Of a stretch of 36,339 nucleotides of DNA, positions 24,904 to 33,006 are shown in pieces (position 1 is the first letter of the stretch; each line of letters opens with the position of its first letter). The notes beneath the pieces were generated by a model, which was not told the DNA's origin, ran no database searches, and saw nothing but the letters and a program-made list of their open reading frames with translations. Made by a program: the position numbers and the translations under genes. Source of the DNA: Candidatus Thorarchaeota archaeon (GTDB lineage: Archaea > Asgardarchaeota > Thorarchaeia > Thorarchaeales > Thorarchaeaceae); assembly GCA_029858305.1 (NCBI GenBank), contig JAOUFI010000018.1, forward strand, positions 1 through 36,339. The letters run 5' to 3'.

Positions 24904-25733
24904 TGACAACAGAACCAGACTTGATTGGCTGCCCCGTGTGCGGAGGTCAAGTACTCATTGAGTCCGATGACAAGGTAAGCCACTGTGCTTATTGTGCGAG
25001 TCCAGTTCTTGGACCAAGTCAGAGTAGAGATTGTGTAAACCATCCAGGTACCCTTGCTAAAGAAGTATGCAATGTATGTGGGGATCTTCTTTGCGAAGAA
25101 TGCTTGGAGAAGCGAGTTGGCGACTATGGCGGCAAGCTCCTTACAATCGTTAACTGTACAAAGCCAATCTGTGTGTCTGAAAGTGATTGGGCGAACCCAC
25201 TGAACGAGGAGTATCAACGTCTAGCCAATATGGATTGGGCTGATAGAGCTGATAATATCATACTTCGAGTCACAGGAGTAGGAGCTGTCATAATGATGGT
25301 TTTTGAACTATTCTTTATCGTTGGTATGCTCTATATGCAATATTTCACATCATTAGGTAGCTTATTTCCAGTATGGACAATAGCTGGAATATCCATTCCT
25401 GGGCTACCAATCATTGTCCTAATGATAATGGGTAACCTACTTTGCGCACTGTTGCTTCAGACCTCTTTACAAGTGTTTGTACATGACCGCCAATTCACTT
25501 CTGGTTTGTTCTTGTTGGTCGTTCTGATCATTGAAGCTGCTTTTCTCCTTTGGAGAGGCCTATATTTCAACCTCAGACAGCTTCCAGAACCAACCTTCCT
25601 GCTCACACTCCTATCAGCATTCATTATAGGAGCATTCTTGATACTGATTGGTTCACTTGGAGCTATCTATATTGGAAACAAGAAACGAATCCAAATGAAA
25701 AACGCAAAGGACAAACTTGGATTATCTGGATGA
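24903..25733 (+). CDS. Zinc-ribbon/B-box-like membrane protein, paralogous module to the upstream gene
   Basis: A 276-residue protein. The start is GTG 24903, overlapping the TAG of the previous gene by one base and following GGGGGGAGAG. The alternative TTG 24888 is less likely. The N-terminus holds C10-x2-C13 and C28-x2-C31 (zinc ribbon). C44-x2-H47, C56-x2-C59 and C64-x2-C67 follow, in the same order as the upstream protein (C-x2-HP...C-x-VCG...C-x2-CL). Four membrane helices follow (VGAVIMMVFELFFIVGML, ISIPGLPIIVLMIMGNLL, LFLLVVLIIEAAFLLW, TLLSAFIIGAFLILIGSLG). The order, zinc then membrane, is the reverse of the upstream protein's start. The two probably form a complex. The function is unknown. 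Confidence 0.75.
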   Translation: MTTEPDLIGCPVCGGQVLIESDDKVSHCAYCASPVLGPSQSRDCVNHPGTLAKEVCNVCGDLLCEECLEKRVGDYGGKLLTIVNCTKPICVSESDWANPLNEEYQRLANMDWADRADNIILRVTGVGAVIMMVFELFFIVGMLYMQYFTSLGSLFPVWTIAGISIPGLPIIVLMIMGNLLCALLLQTSLQVFVHDRQFTSGLFLLVVLIIEAAFLLWRGLYFNLRQLPEPTFLLTLLSAFIIGAFLILIGSLGAIYIGNKKRIQMKNAKDKLGLSG

Positions 25734-25767
25734 TAAAGCGTTGATTGTCACAGGCTTTGAAGAAATC

Positions 25768-27513
25768 TCAAGTAGATATGTCAAAGAGATCAATGAGCCG
25801 AAACCTTTCTACATCAATTAGACCTAGATCAGTGATTTTTAGCTTAGGGATAACAGGAAGTGAGAGAAATGCCATTGCCATGAAAGGCTCCCCAAGAGGA
25901 GTTCCAAGATCATGAGCCGCATCCTTGAGCAGATTCAATTTCCCGCTTACGTGTTCTACTGTTTGGTCGGACATAAGACCTGCAATCGGTAAAGGTAGTG
26001 ATTCGATAACCTCACCGTCCTTCACAATAGCGATACCACCTTGCATTCTTACAATCTGAACAGCAGCGGCTATCAAATCAGTATCATTTGTTGCGACTGC
26101 CACTATATTATGACTATCATGAGCTATCGAGGAAACCATAGCTCCTTCCTTGATTCCCATCCCATGTACAAAACCTACTGCTCTTGGTTCTGATGCATTA
26201 TGCCGTTCAATTATAGAGACCTTAGCAATATCACGGTCGATGTCAGGTACTACAAATCCATCGACGACCTTCGCTTCTTCAATAAGACGTTCTGTAATGA
26301 TTTGATCTCGAATCATACCAATGACATTCATGTGTGTTCCCTGTGCTTTCACCTGGAAGTCTTCTGGTTCGAGGTAATGAATATTGACAGATCTTCTCAA
26401 CCGAGGTTGATCTTGGACGCCAAACTCCTGAACCATCTTTCCCTTCCTGGCCACAAGCACGCCTTGTTTGTAGACTCTATTGACTTTAGCTGTTTCGAGC
26501 GCGTCTAAAACAACCAGATCTGCATAATAACCTGGAGCAATCGCTCCCGTATATTGTAGACCATAATGCCTTGCAGTCGAAATTGTCGCAACCCTAATAG
26601 CCTGAACCGGATCGACTCCGAACTCCACAGCAGATCGAATCATGCTGTCTATGTGACCCTTTGTTATCAAATCGAGGGTGTTTCTATCGTCAGTAGCAAA
26701 ACTACACTGCAGGGCAGTGTATGGAGTTATTAGTGCAGCAAGAGCTTCAAGGTTCTTTGCAGTAGAGCCCTCTCGAATGTGAATGTGCATTCCTCTTGAT
26801 AGTTTGCTTCGAGCTTCTTCGAAAGTCGTGCACTCGTGCTCAGAAGTGATTCTTGCAGCTACATATGCATTCAAGTCGTAGTCATTAAGACCTGGCGCAT
26901 GTCCATCAATCCTTTTTCCCATCTTGAGTGCAACAGATATCTTCTCCAATATCTCTGGATCCCTGTAAATCACGCCAGGATAGTTCATTACCTCCGCAAG
27001 ACCCAGAACGTAGTGCTCCGTCATCAGTGGTTTTATGTCTAGAAAATCAAGAGCAACACCATTCGTTTCTAGGTCGGTAGAAGGAACACATGAAGGGAGC
27101 ATCATGTAGAATTCGAGGGGTCCTCCTCGCATACTCTTGCTCATGTACATTATGCCTTCCATGCCCAAGACATTGGCAATCTCATGAGGATCAGCAACAA
27201 CAGCCCCTGTCCCATGAGGAACAACAGCTCGAGCGTATTGAATCGGCATGACCATTGATGATTCAACATGAACATGACCATCAATAAATGAAGGGGCAAC
27301 AAACTTACCCTTAAGGTCAATAACCTCCTTTCCGCTGTATTCTCCAATCCCAGCAATAAAAGCGCCATCAATAGCGATGTCTCCAGGGGTGATATCTCCC
27401 GTGAACACATTCACCACGTTTGCATTCTTTAACACAAGACCCGCCCGTGTTCTTCCAGATGCAACATCAATCATCTGTTCTAGAGGGTAATCATCAGCAC
27501 GACCTAGAAACAT
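25768..27513 (-). CDS. ade: Adenine deaminase
   Basis: A 581-residue enzyme that deaminates adenine to hypoxanthine in purine salvage. The N-terminus (DLVLKN-like AGLVLKNANVVNVFTGDI) is followed by FIDGHVHVESSMV, the HxH metal site. ADPHEIANVLG, IDGHAPGLN and SEHECTTFEEA carry further family motifs, and FATDDRNT holds the catalytic Asp. The C-terminal domain (HNIVAVATNDTDLIAAAVQI, LPLPIAGLMSD, FLSLPVIPKLKITDLGL) is specific to the Ade-type family and separates it from other amidohydrolases. Length is normal. ATG 27513 is chosen over the GTG just before it. It is divergent from the radical SAM gene, with about 125 bp between. Confidence 0.9.
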   Translation of the reverse strand: MFLGRADDYPLEQMIDVASGRTRAGLVLKNANVVNVFTGDITPGDIAIDGAFIAGIGEYSGKEVIDLKGKFVAPSFIDGHVHVESSMVMPIQYARAVVPHGTGAVVADPHEIANVLGMEGIMYMSKSMRGGPLEFYMMLPSCVPSTDLETNGVALDFLDIKPLMTEHYVLGLAEVMNYPGVIYRDPEILEKISVALKMGKRIDGHAPGLNDYDLNAYVAARITSEHECTTFEEARSKLSRGMHIHIREGSTAKNLEALAALITPYTALQCSFATDDRNTLDLITKGHIDSMIRSAVEFGVDPVQAIRVATISTARHYGLQYTGAIAPGYYADLVVLDALETAKVNRVYKQGVLVARKGKMVQEFGVQDQPRLRRSVNIHYLEPEDFQVKAQGTHMNVIGMIRDQIITERLIEEAKVVDGFVVPDIDRDIAKVSIIERHNASEPRAVGFVHGMGIKEGAMVSSIAHDSHNIVAVATNDTDLIAAAVQIVRMQGGIAIVKDGEVIESLPLPIAGLMSDQTVEHVSGKLNLLKDAAHDLGTPLGEPFMAMAFLSLPVIPKLKITDLGLIDVERFRLIDLFDIST

Positions 27514-27639
27514 CACTTATCACACTCGAAACAAATAGATTCCGCAATGAAAAGGATTTCTCAAGATGCTCTTTAATCCCGAGAGAGGGATACAAAAGGA
27601 GGGAAATCCTCTTACCATAAGACTCACCTGTCAAACAAG

Positions 27640-28971
27640 ATGAATATTAATTGGAGAAGGAATAGCGTGCGATATGAGTGCATCAAAGCAAAGACTCTAC
27701 TCTCAAAGAGAGAGATGCTTGCAGAGGATTGGTTTCATATCAATCGATCACTCAATGCCTATAGAGGGTGCGAGCACGGTTGTGTATATTGTGACGGTAT
27801 GAGTGAGTATTACCATGTTGATAACTTCACTTCGCATATTCGCATAAAGGAAAACGCACCTGAAATCCTCAGAAAGGAATTGAAGAGGCTGGGGTTTTCG
27901 TCTCAGCAGGAGTTGGAAACCGAAACTCTGTGGTCGTTTCTTCCCAAAGATGATGCTACACGGCTTGCCATGAAGAATCCGCGAAGAATTGTCATAGGTG
28001 TCTGTGGGGGAGTGTCTGATGGATATCAACCAGCTGAGAAAGAGCATAGAATCACTCGCCAGATATTGGAAACTCTTCTTGATTTCAGACTTCCAGCAAT
28101 GATTCTTACTAAATCTGACTTGGTTTTACGGGATATAGATCTACTCAAGGAACTGAATGATGTTGCATTTGCCAATGTTGTGTTCACAATAACCCTTCAT
28201 GATGATGATAAAAGGAAAATTATTGAGCCAAGAGCAGCATCAACACCAGACCGATTTGCAGCTCTAAAAGAGCTGAGAAAAGCTGGAATTTTTGGAGGAG
28301 TGATGGCAACTCCAATCGTTCCTTGGATTGGAACAACATACGAGAACATGGAGGGTCTAGCTACAGAGGCAAAAGGTGCAGGAGCGGAATTCATTCTCTT
28401 TGGAGCAATGACTCTCAAGCCAGGTCGACAGAAGGAGCATTTTCTATCAGTCATCAGAAAACATTTCCCTGGCGAATTTGACAAAATCAAGGCTCTCTAT
28501 GCAAATGATAATAAATACGGAAATCCAATGTGGAAAAGACAGCCTATCAATACAATGCTACTCGGACATGAGATTTGTAAGAAGGTTGGGATTCGAGATA
28601 GGTCAGTTCGCCACACACTTCCTTTTGAAAATGAAGTAAATTACCGAGTTCTTGGAATACTACTTGATATCGTGTTCTACCAACGATATATGTTGGGTAA
28701 ACCATTGGATATGAGCAAGCCATTTCATGACTTATCAATTAAGCTTGAGAAAGGCGTAGAGAATTTGAAGGTATTACTTGATGAGAGACGACTTAAGGAA
28801 GGGCTATCCATAAATGATGAAATGGTAAGTATCGTGCGTCAAATCATAGAAACTGGTACTTGCCAGTACATGGAGAATTTGCTATCCAACTTATCTGAAT
28901 ACGAAATTGGAAATCAAGCAATGGTTATTTCTGATGAGGAGAGCGGTGATTGGAAAAAAGAAAAGGTCTGA
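27640..28971 (+). CDS. Radical SAM protein of the SplB/COG1533 type
   Basis: A 443-residue protein with the radical SAM cluster motif C44-x3-C48-x2-C51 (YRGCEHGCVYCDG). NAYRGCEHGC and the downstream IGVCGGVSDGYQPAEKEH and MILTKSDLVLRDIDLL match the SPL-like group (COG1533), which includes spore photoproduct lyase and many uncharacterised enzymes. VFTITLHDDDKRKIIEPRA, with the substrate-side Glu-Pro-Arg, is also typical. The C-terminal 150 residues are helical and variable. A member of this group in an archaeon is unlikely to act in spore repair; the substrate is unknown. ATG 27640 has no clear ribosome site, so the mRNA may be leaderless. The stop lies inside a terminator stem. Confidence 0.8.
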   Translation: MNINWRRNSVRYECIKAKTLLSKREMLAEDWFHINRSLNAYRGCEHGCVYCDGMSEYYHVDNFTSHIRIKENAPEILRKELKRLGFSSQQELETETLWSFLPKDDATRLAMKNPRRIVIGVCGGVSDGYQPAEKEHRITRQILETLLDFRLPAMILTKSDLVLRDIDLLKELNDVAFANVVFTITLHDDDKRKIIEPRAASTPDRFAALKELRKAGIFGGVMATPIVPWIGTTYENMEGLATEAKGAGAEFILFGAMTLKPGRQKEHFLSVIRKHFPGEFDKIKALYANDNKYGNPMWKRQPINTMLLGHEICKKVGIRDRSVRHTLPFENEVNYRVLGILLDIVFYQRYMLGKPLDMSKPFHDLSIKLEKGVENLKVLLDERRLKEGLSINDEMVSIVRQIIETGTCQYMENLLSNLSEYEIGNQAMVISDEESGDWKKEKV

Positions 28972-28991
28972 CCCGGAAAGTCCGAGTCAGA
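28967..28991. terminator. Bidirectional terminator between convergent genes
   Basis: TCTGACCCGGA (28967-28977) pairs with TCCGAGTCAGA (28981-28991), with one C-A mismatch on the plus strand that is a U-G pair on the minus strand. T-rich runs follow on both strands. The stop of the radical SAM gene (28969-28971) is part of the stem. Confidence 0.65.
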
Positions 28992-28999
28992 TTTTGTTT

Positions 29000-31330
29000 C
29001 TATTTCTTGAACTTCTTCAAGTATACAACTGCCACAACTACAATGACAACCGCGCCTATACCAACTGGTAACGCTATGCTGCCAAGCAGTGCGAGTAGAT
29101 CTCCTCCAGCTGCAGGAGCAGGTAAGAGCTCTAAGGCGTGAGTCGGTAGTGGAATAACTTCAATCCAGAGGAATCCTTCTGCAGAATCAGCACGATTTAC
29201 ACGCATATCGAGGTATACAAGATCTGAAATAGCTCCGAATTGAAATGACCAATACGATACTACTCCAATTTCTGTATCATCTAGATCAGCGTCACCGACG
29301 TAGTGTGTTCTCTGATCATACGGAGTGTAGATTTCATACCATCCAAATGAAACAGCATCTGCAGATTTAATGGATACATTATACCAAGTACCTGGTGTAG
29401 TATTCAATTGAAGCGAATAATACTCATCAGCTGTATCCACAAGTGGATATACTAGAGTGAAGTTATGGGCATTAGAACTAGTTGACACATCGAGAGTGGC
29501 TGTATTGTCAAAGTCATCATATGTCACGTCGACCCAGTCGATTGTGAAATTCATTGCATAGTCAGGATAGGTATCGCCTATACCTAATGTGTTGTTGTAT
29601 GGATACACGACTAATGTGATCATCGCATACTCATCACTCCACATTCTTTCATCTAGTGTGTATGTTACTTCACTAACGTGTGTGGAGTGTGGAATTGCTA
29701 ATACACCATCCCACCAGGTCCCCATGTTCAAAACATCGCCCCACCTCCAACCAAGGAATTGGTCATAGATACCAATTTGGACGCTTGAAGATACGTTATA
29801 GACATTATTCAGAGTCAGAGTTAGGTTGTAGTCATGAGCAGGCGTAGTTGGAACCATGACACCACCTTGGTATACAATACCAGCTTCAAATCCTGGTACG
29901 ATCGAGCCTATTGTGAACTCAATCATCTCAGTAGTCGTATCTGCGACTGTTACAAGAACGACATACTCGCCAGCAGGTAGGTATTCCCAGGTTGCGCTAT
30001 AGATGTAAGCTGCATCTGCGGGAGTCGCTTCCACAAAGTATCCATCCTCATCTACACCATAGATGGCAATGGAATAGTCTGCGGGAGCAGCTGTTGAATT
30101 GACCTTTATCATGGATGGATAATCAAGAGATAGACTATATACTTCTTTCACAGGGTTGAAGTAGTAGTTGTCTAGCATGAACTCATGGTTCAACGGAAGA
30201 GGTTCCGCAACATCACTATCATGATAGAGTGTATAATCAATGTTATCGCCACCCATCACAGTGATGTATAAGATTCCTCCACACCAACTAAACACATCAT
30301 TTGTTGGAACTCCAATTCCTGCAAAAAAGCGCATACCACCCATATAATCATGCAAAAAGGCATCACTTGAGAACATTATGGCAGGATCTTGGGGGATTCC
30401 GATGAATCCCTCAGGGTAGTTGAATGAGTAATATAGGGAAGAAACGCCTGTGCCAGGATCTATTTTGTAAGTTCGACAAGTTGGAGCCAACTCATCATGC
30501 ACCAAACTTCCAGTTTCATCTGACACTTTGAGTTCACCAGTTGGAAGATTGCCCGTAAAAACTTCCCCAGGGGAGAGCAGCTGTGCTCCGACTGCTTGGG
30601 GATAGAAATTGAATTGTGCAAATGTAGTAGTTGATGGAGTAGCCTCAAGGATTATGTAGTATGTTCCAGCTATTGATGGTCTGAATGGCAGCACAATGAT
30701 ATCACCATCAGAACTACCCATATAGAACATCAATCTGCCTTGGGGATCATATACACCGACTTCCCATGTCACGTCATCCTGCAAGGAAGCGACAGTCATA
30801 TGAACAAATTCCTGTCCACTGATTCCTAAGGTTCCAAAGTAAGTGTACCTTGTGTCCATCACTACAGCTGTTTCTTGTCCAAGAGCAAGTGAGAAGACTC
30901 TTCTCTCGAGTGTTGTATTAATCACAGCACCAGATCCATCAGTTCCAATAAAATCATAGAATATTGGCAGCAAGCCTGGATTACCAAAGTCACCATTATC
31001 GAATGAATTGAAATCCTGCCAAGCAAATGGCGGATTTGATGGTTCTGTGTAGCTTGAGTCAGGGGATGCCCAGCCATCATTATCATACCTATATCTTGTG
31101 AGGTCAATGTCCTCATTCACATGCAATCTGCTGAAGGATGTTTGAAGAAAGACATCTTCAACAGAGGAATAGATGTAGGTGTGATTATTTGTGCCAGGAG
31201 CATAGGCCCTATTCATTTCTTGTTCTATTATTACTGATTGCAGGGCGGCTACTGGGGTTACCAAAGAACTGAGTAAGAACGCGCCTACAATTAAGATACC
31301 TAGTATCATCTTAGTATTGACGTGCTTCAT
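29000..31330 (-). CDS. Large secreted, C-terminally membrane-anchored beta-rich surface protein
   Basis: A 776-residue surface protein. The start is ATG 31330, because GAGGTGAGG (minus strand, 31345-31337) lies six bases ahead; two upstream in-frame starts (31336, 31342) overlap that site. The signal peptide has the core ILGILIVGAFLLSSL and the cleavage site TPVAALQ. The ectodomain is beta-rich with repeated sandwich-like units such as SIAGTYYIILEATP and LPAGEYVVLVTVAD, recalling pre-peptidase C-terminal-like domains. It has many N-x-S/T sequons. The C-terminus is AAGGDLLALLG, one helix (LPVGIGAVVIVVVAVVYL) and the tail KKFKK. No enzyme motif is seen, so it is probably a structural or binding protein of the cell envelope. 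A shared terminator lies just downstream. Confidence 0.7.
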   Translation of the reverse strand: MKHVNTKMILGILIVGAFLLSSLVTPVAALQSVIIEQEMNRAYAPGTNNHTYIYSSVEDVFLQTSFSRLHVNEDIDLTRYRYDNDGWASPDSSYTEPSNPPFAWQDFNSFDNGDFGNPGLLPIFYDFIGTDGSGAVINTTLERRVFSLALGQETAVVMDTRYTYFGTLGISGQEFVHMTVASLQDDVTWEVGVYDPQGRLMFYMGSSDGDIIVLPFRPSIAGTYYIILEATPSTTTFAQFNFYPQAVGAQLLSPGEVFTGNLPTGELKVSDETGSLVHDELAPTCRTYKIDPGTGVSSLYYSFNYPEGFIGIPQDPAIMFSSDAFLHDYMGGMRFFAGIGVPTNDVFSWCGGILYITVMGGDNIDYTLYHDSDVAEPLPLNHEFMLDNYYFNPVKEVYSLSLDYPSMIKVNSTAAPADYSIAIYGVDEDGYFVEATPADAAYIYSATWEYLPAGEYVVLVTVADTTTEMIEFTIGSIVPGFEAGIVYQGGVMVPTTPAHDYNLTLTLNNVYNVSSSVQIGIYDQFLGWRWGDVLNMGTWWDGVLAIPHSTHVSEVTYTLDERMWSDEYAMITLVVYPYNNTLGIGDTYPDYAMNFTIDWVDVTYDDFDNTATLDVSTSSNAHNFTLVYPLVDTADEYYSLQLNTTPGTWYNVSIKSADAVSFGWYEIYTPYDQRTHYVGDADLDDTEIGVVSYWSFQFGAISDLVYLDMRVNRADSAEGFLWIEVIPLPTHALELLPAPAAGGDLLALLGSIALPVGIGAVVIVVVAVVYLKKFKK

Positions 31331-31510
31331 GCACATCCTCACCTCGACATTAAATGGTTGAATGAACAGTTATGAATTCATCTTGTTTGAATGTTTGAAG
31401 AACATTGTTCATAACACGCTTGAGATAAGCAATCACCTTTTATGATAGAAGATACAAGTCCATTTTCCAGGCTAAATTATTGACATCAAAGCTTGGAGTA
31501 TCGTATAAGA

Positions 31511-32158
31511 ATGAGCAGTAGGTTCGATTCGAAGAGCATCGCATTACTTGCAATCTTTAGTGCGATGGTTGCCATGCTAGAAGTGTTCCCCGTTGTGGGC
31601 ATTACTGATCTAAAATTCTTTCCCGGAGGAACTCCATTTACTTTGGATTGGACAGGAATTCCAATCGTGATTATTTTCATAGGTCTTGGGATGATTTCAA
31701 GCGTGATTTCAATAGCTGTGATGTTCGTCGCAATAGGATATCGTAATTTTCCAGGAGCAGTCTTCAAGGGAGCTGCGGAGTTGTTCACGATCTTGGGATT
31801 ACTTGCAGCGAAAATCATTATTGATAAGAAGTCGTTTGATAAAAGAACAAATCTAACTTTATTCTTAATCCTGGGTGCTGCAATTCGAACACTGGGTATG
31901 TTCATAGTCAACATACCATTACTTCCAGTTTTCTATCCACTGTTCTATACGACAGAAAGTGCGATTATAGCCTCAACCGTTTTAATTCCATGGAATATAC
32001 TTCAGGCAACTATCAATATTATTGGTGGTATGATTCTCTACTATCTCATCCCCGAGAACTTGAGAATCCAAGCTGGATTTGGTCGCAAACGAGAAGGCAA
32101 TATTATAGAGGAGCTCTCAAAGGAGGAAGTCGAACATGCGTCCGACTCAGATGCCTAA
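31511..32158 (+). CDS. ECF-transporter S-component-like membrane protein
   Basis: A 215-residue membrane protein with about six helices. It begins with MSSRFDSKSIALLAIFSAMVAM, typical of the first helix of ECF transporter substrate-binding (S) components. PGGTPFTLDWTGIPIVII, ISIAVMFVAIG, GAVFKGAAELFTILGLLAAK, LGAAIRTLGMFIVNIP and WNILQATINIIGGMILYYLIP follow. S components carry vitamins or their precursors into the cell with an ATP-driven module. No ECF ATPases are in the window, so they would be shared. ATG 31511 is chosen inside the longer frame, with GGAG 12 bases ahead. Its 3' end overlaps cofE by 23 bp, which suggests that the cargo is linked to coenzyme F420 or its precursor. That is inference. 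Confidence 0.65.
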   Translation: MSSRFDSKSIALLAIFSAMVAMLEVFPVVGITDLKFFPGGTPFTLDWTGIPIVIIFIGLGMISSVISIAVMFVAIGYRNFPGAVFKGAAELFTILGLLAAKIIIDKKSFDKRTNLTLFLILGAAIRTLGMFIVNIPLLPVFYPLFYTTESAIIASTVLIPWNILQATINIIGGMILYYLIPENLRIQAGFGRKREGNIIEELSKEEVEHASDSDA

Positions 32159-32942
32159 CAATCCCTCTGAAGAATCCAACTCTCAAAACAATCTAAGTAC
32201 TATCGAGGTCATACCAGTTATTGGATTGCCGAAAATAAAACCAGGTGATAATCTAGCTGAGCTGATTCTTCAAACAATGAATAAGAATAAACAGAATCTC
32301 AGGATAGGAGATGTTCTTGTAATCGCTCACACGGTCGTTTCTATCGCTGAGGGAGCAATCATTCAATCTGCAGACATTGTCGTATCACCGAAGGCGGAAA
32401 AGATTGCTCTGGCGAATGAACGCAAACCTCAGAAGATACAGACCGCAATCAACGAGGCTCAGGATATCATTCGCGAAGAACCGGTGCTCATTACAAGAAC
32501 AAGACACGGTCTTATCACGGACATGTCAGGCGTAGATGAGAGTAATGCACCAGTAGGATATTATGTTCTATTACCAGAAAATCCCGATCATTCAGCAGAT
32601 ATGATTTGTAGGGCATTATCAGAAATCATGGGTTTTGAAATTCCAGTTATAATTGCAGATACTCAGGGACGTCCTTGGAGAAAAGGAGCAGTAAATCTTG
32701 CCATCGGTCTAGCAGGGATATCTCCTTTTACTGTGAATGCTGGTTTGAAGGACCTTTACGGCCACGAACTTAGGTCTTCGTTGGTGTGTATTGCTGACGA
32801 ACTTGCCGCAGCAGCTGAACTGATTATGGGACAAGCCGATGAGGGAATTCCTGCTGCAATTATTCGAGGCTTGGATCTTCAACATGAAGAAGGTTCAGCT
32901 ACTCAAATTATACGATCCGAAAATGAGAACCTATTCAATTAG
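32136..32942 (+). CDS. cofE: Coenzyme F420-0:L-glutamate ligase
   Basis: A 268-residue CofE-type enzyme that adds glutamates to F420-0 using GTP in the cytoplasm. EVIPVIGLPKIKPGDNLAE is the N-terminal motif, followed by VLVIAHTVVSIAEG. The core motifs are TRTRHGLITDMSGVDESN, PVIIADTQGRPWRKGAVNLA, and YGHELRSSLVCIADELAAAA followed by GQADEGIPAAIIRG; all are diagnostic. GGAGGA lies about ten bases before ATG 32136, fixing the start inside the end of the ECF-like gene. The N-terminus of about 20 hydrophilic residues (MRPTQMPNNPSEES) is longer than usual. Cofactor F420 use is known in several archaeal groups. Confidence 0.9.
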   Translation: MRPTQMPNNPSEESNSQNNLSTIEVIPVIGLPKIKPGDNLAELILQTMNKNKQNLRIGDVLVIAHTVVSIAEGAIIQSADIVVSPKAEKIALANERKPQKIQTAINEAQDIIREEPVLITRTRHGLITDMSGVDESNAPVGYYVLLPENPDHSADMICRALSEIMGFEIPVIIADTQGRPWRKGAVNLAIGLAGISPFTVNAGLKDLYGHELRSSLVCIADELAAAAELIMGQADEGIPAAIIRGLDLQHEEGSATQIIRSENENLFN

Positions 32943-33006
32943 TCAATAACAACTACTTGGCGCTATATATTGTGGATGAATAGTACGGTTTTCGCATGTA
33001 GCAATA

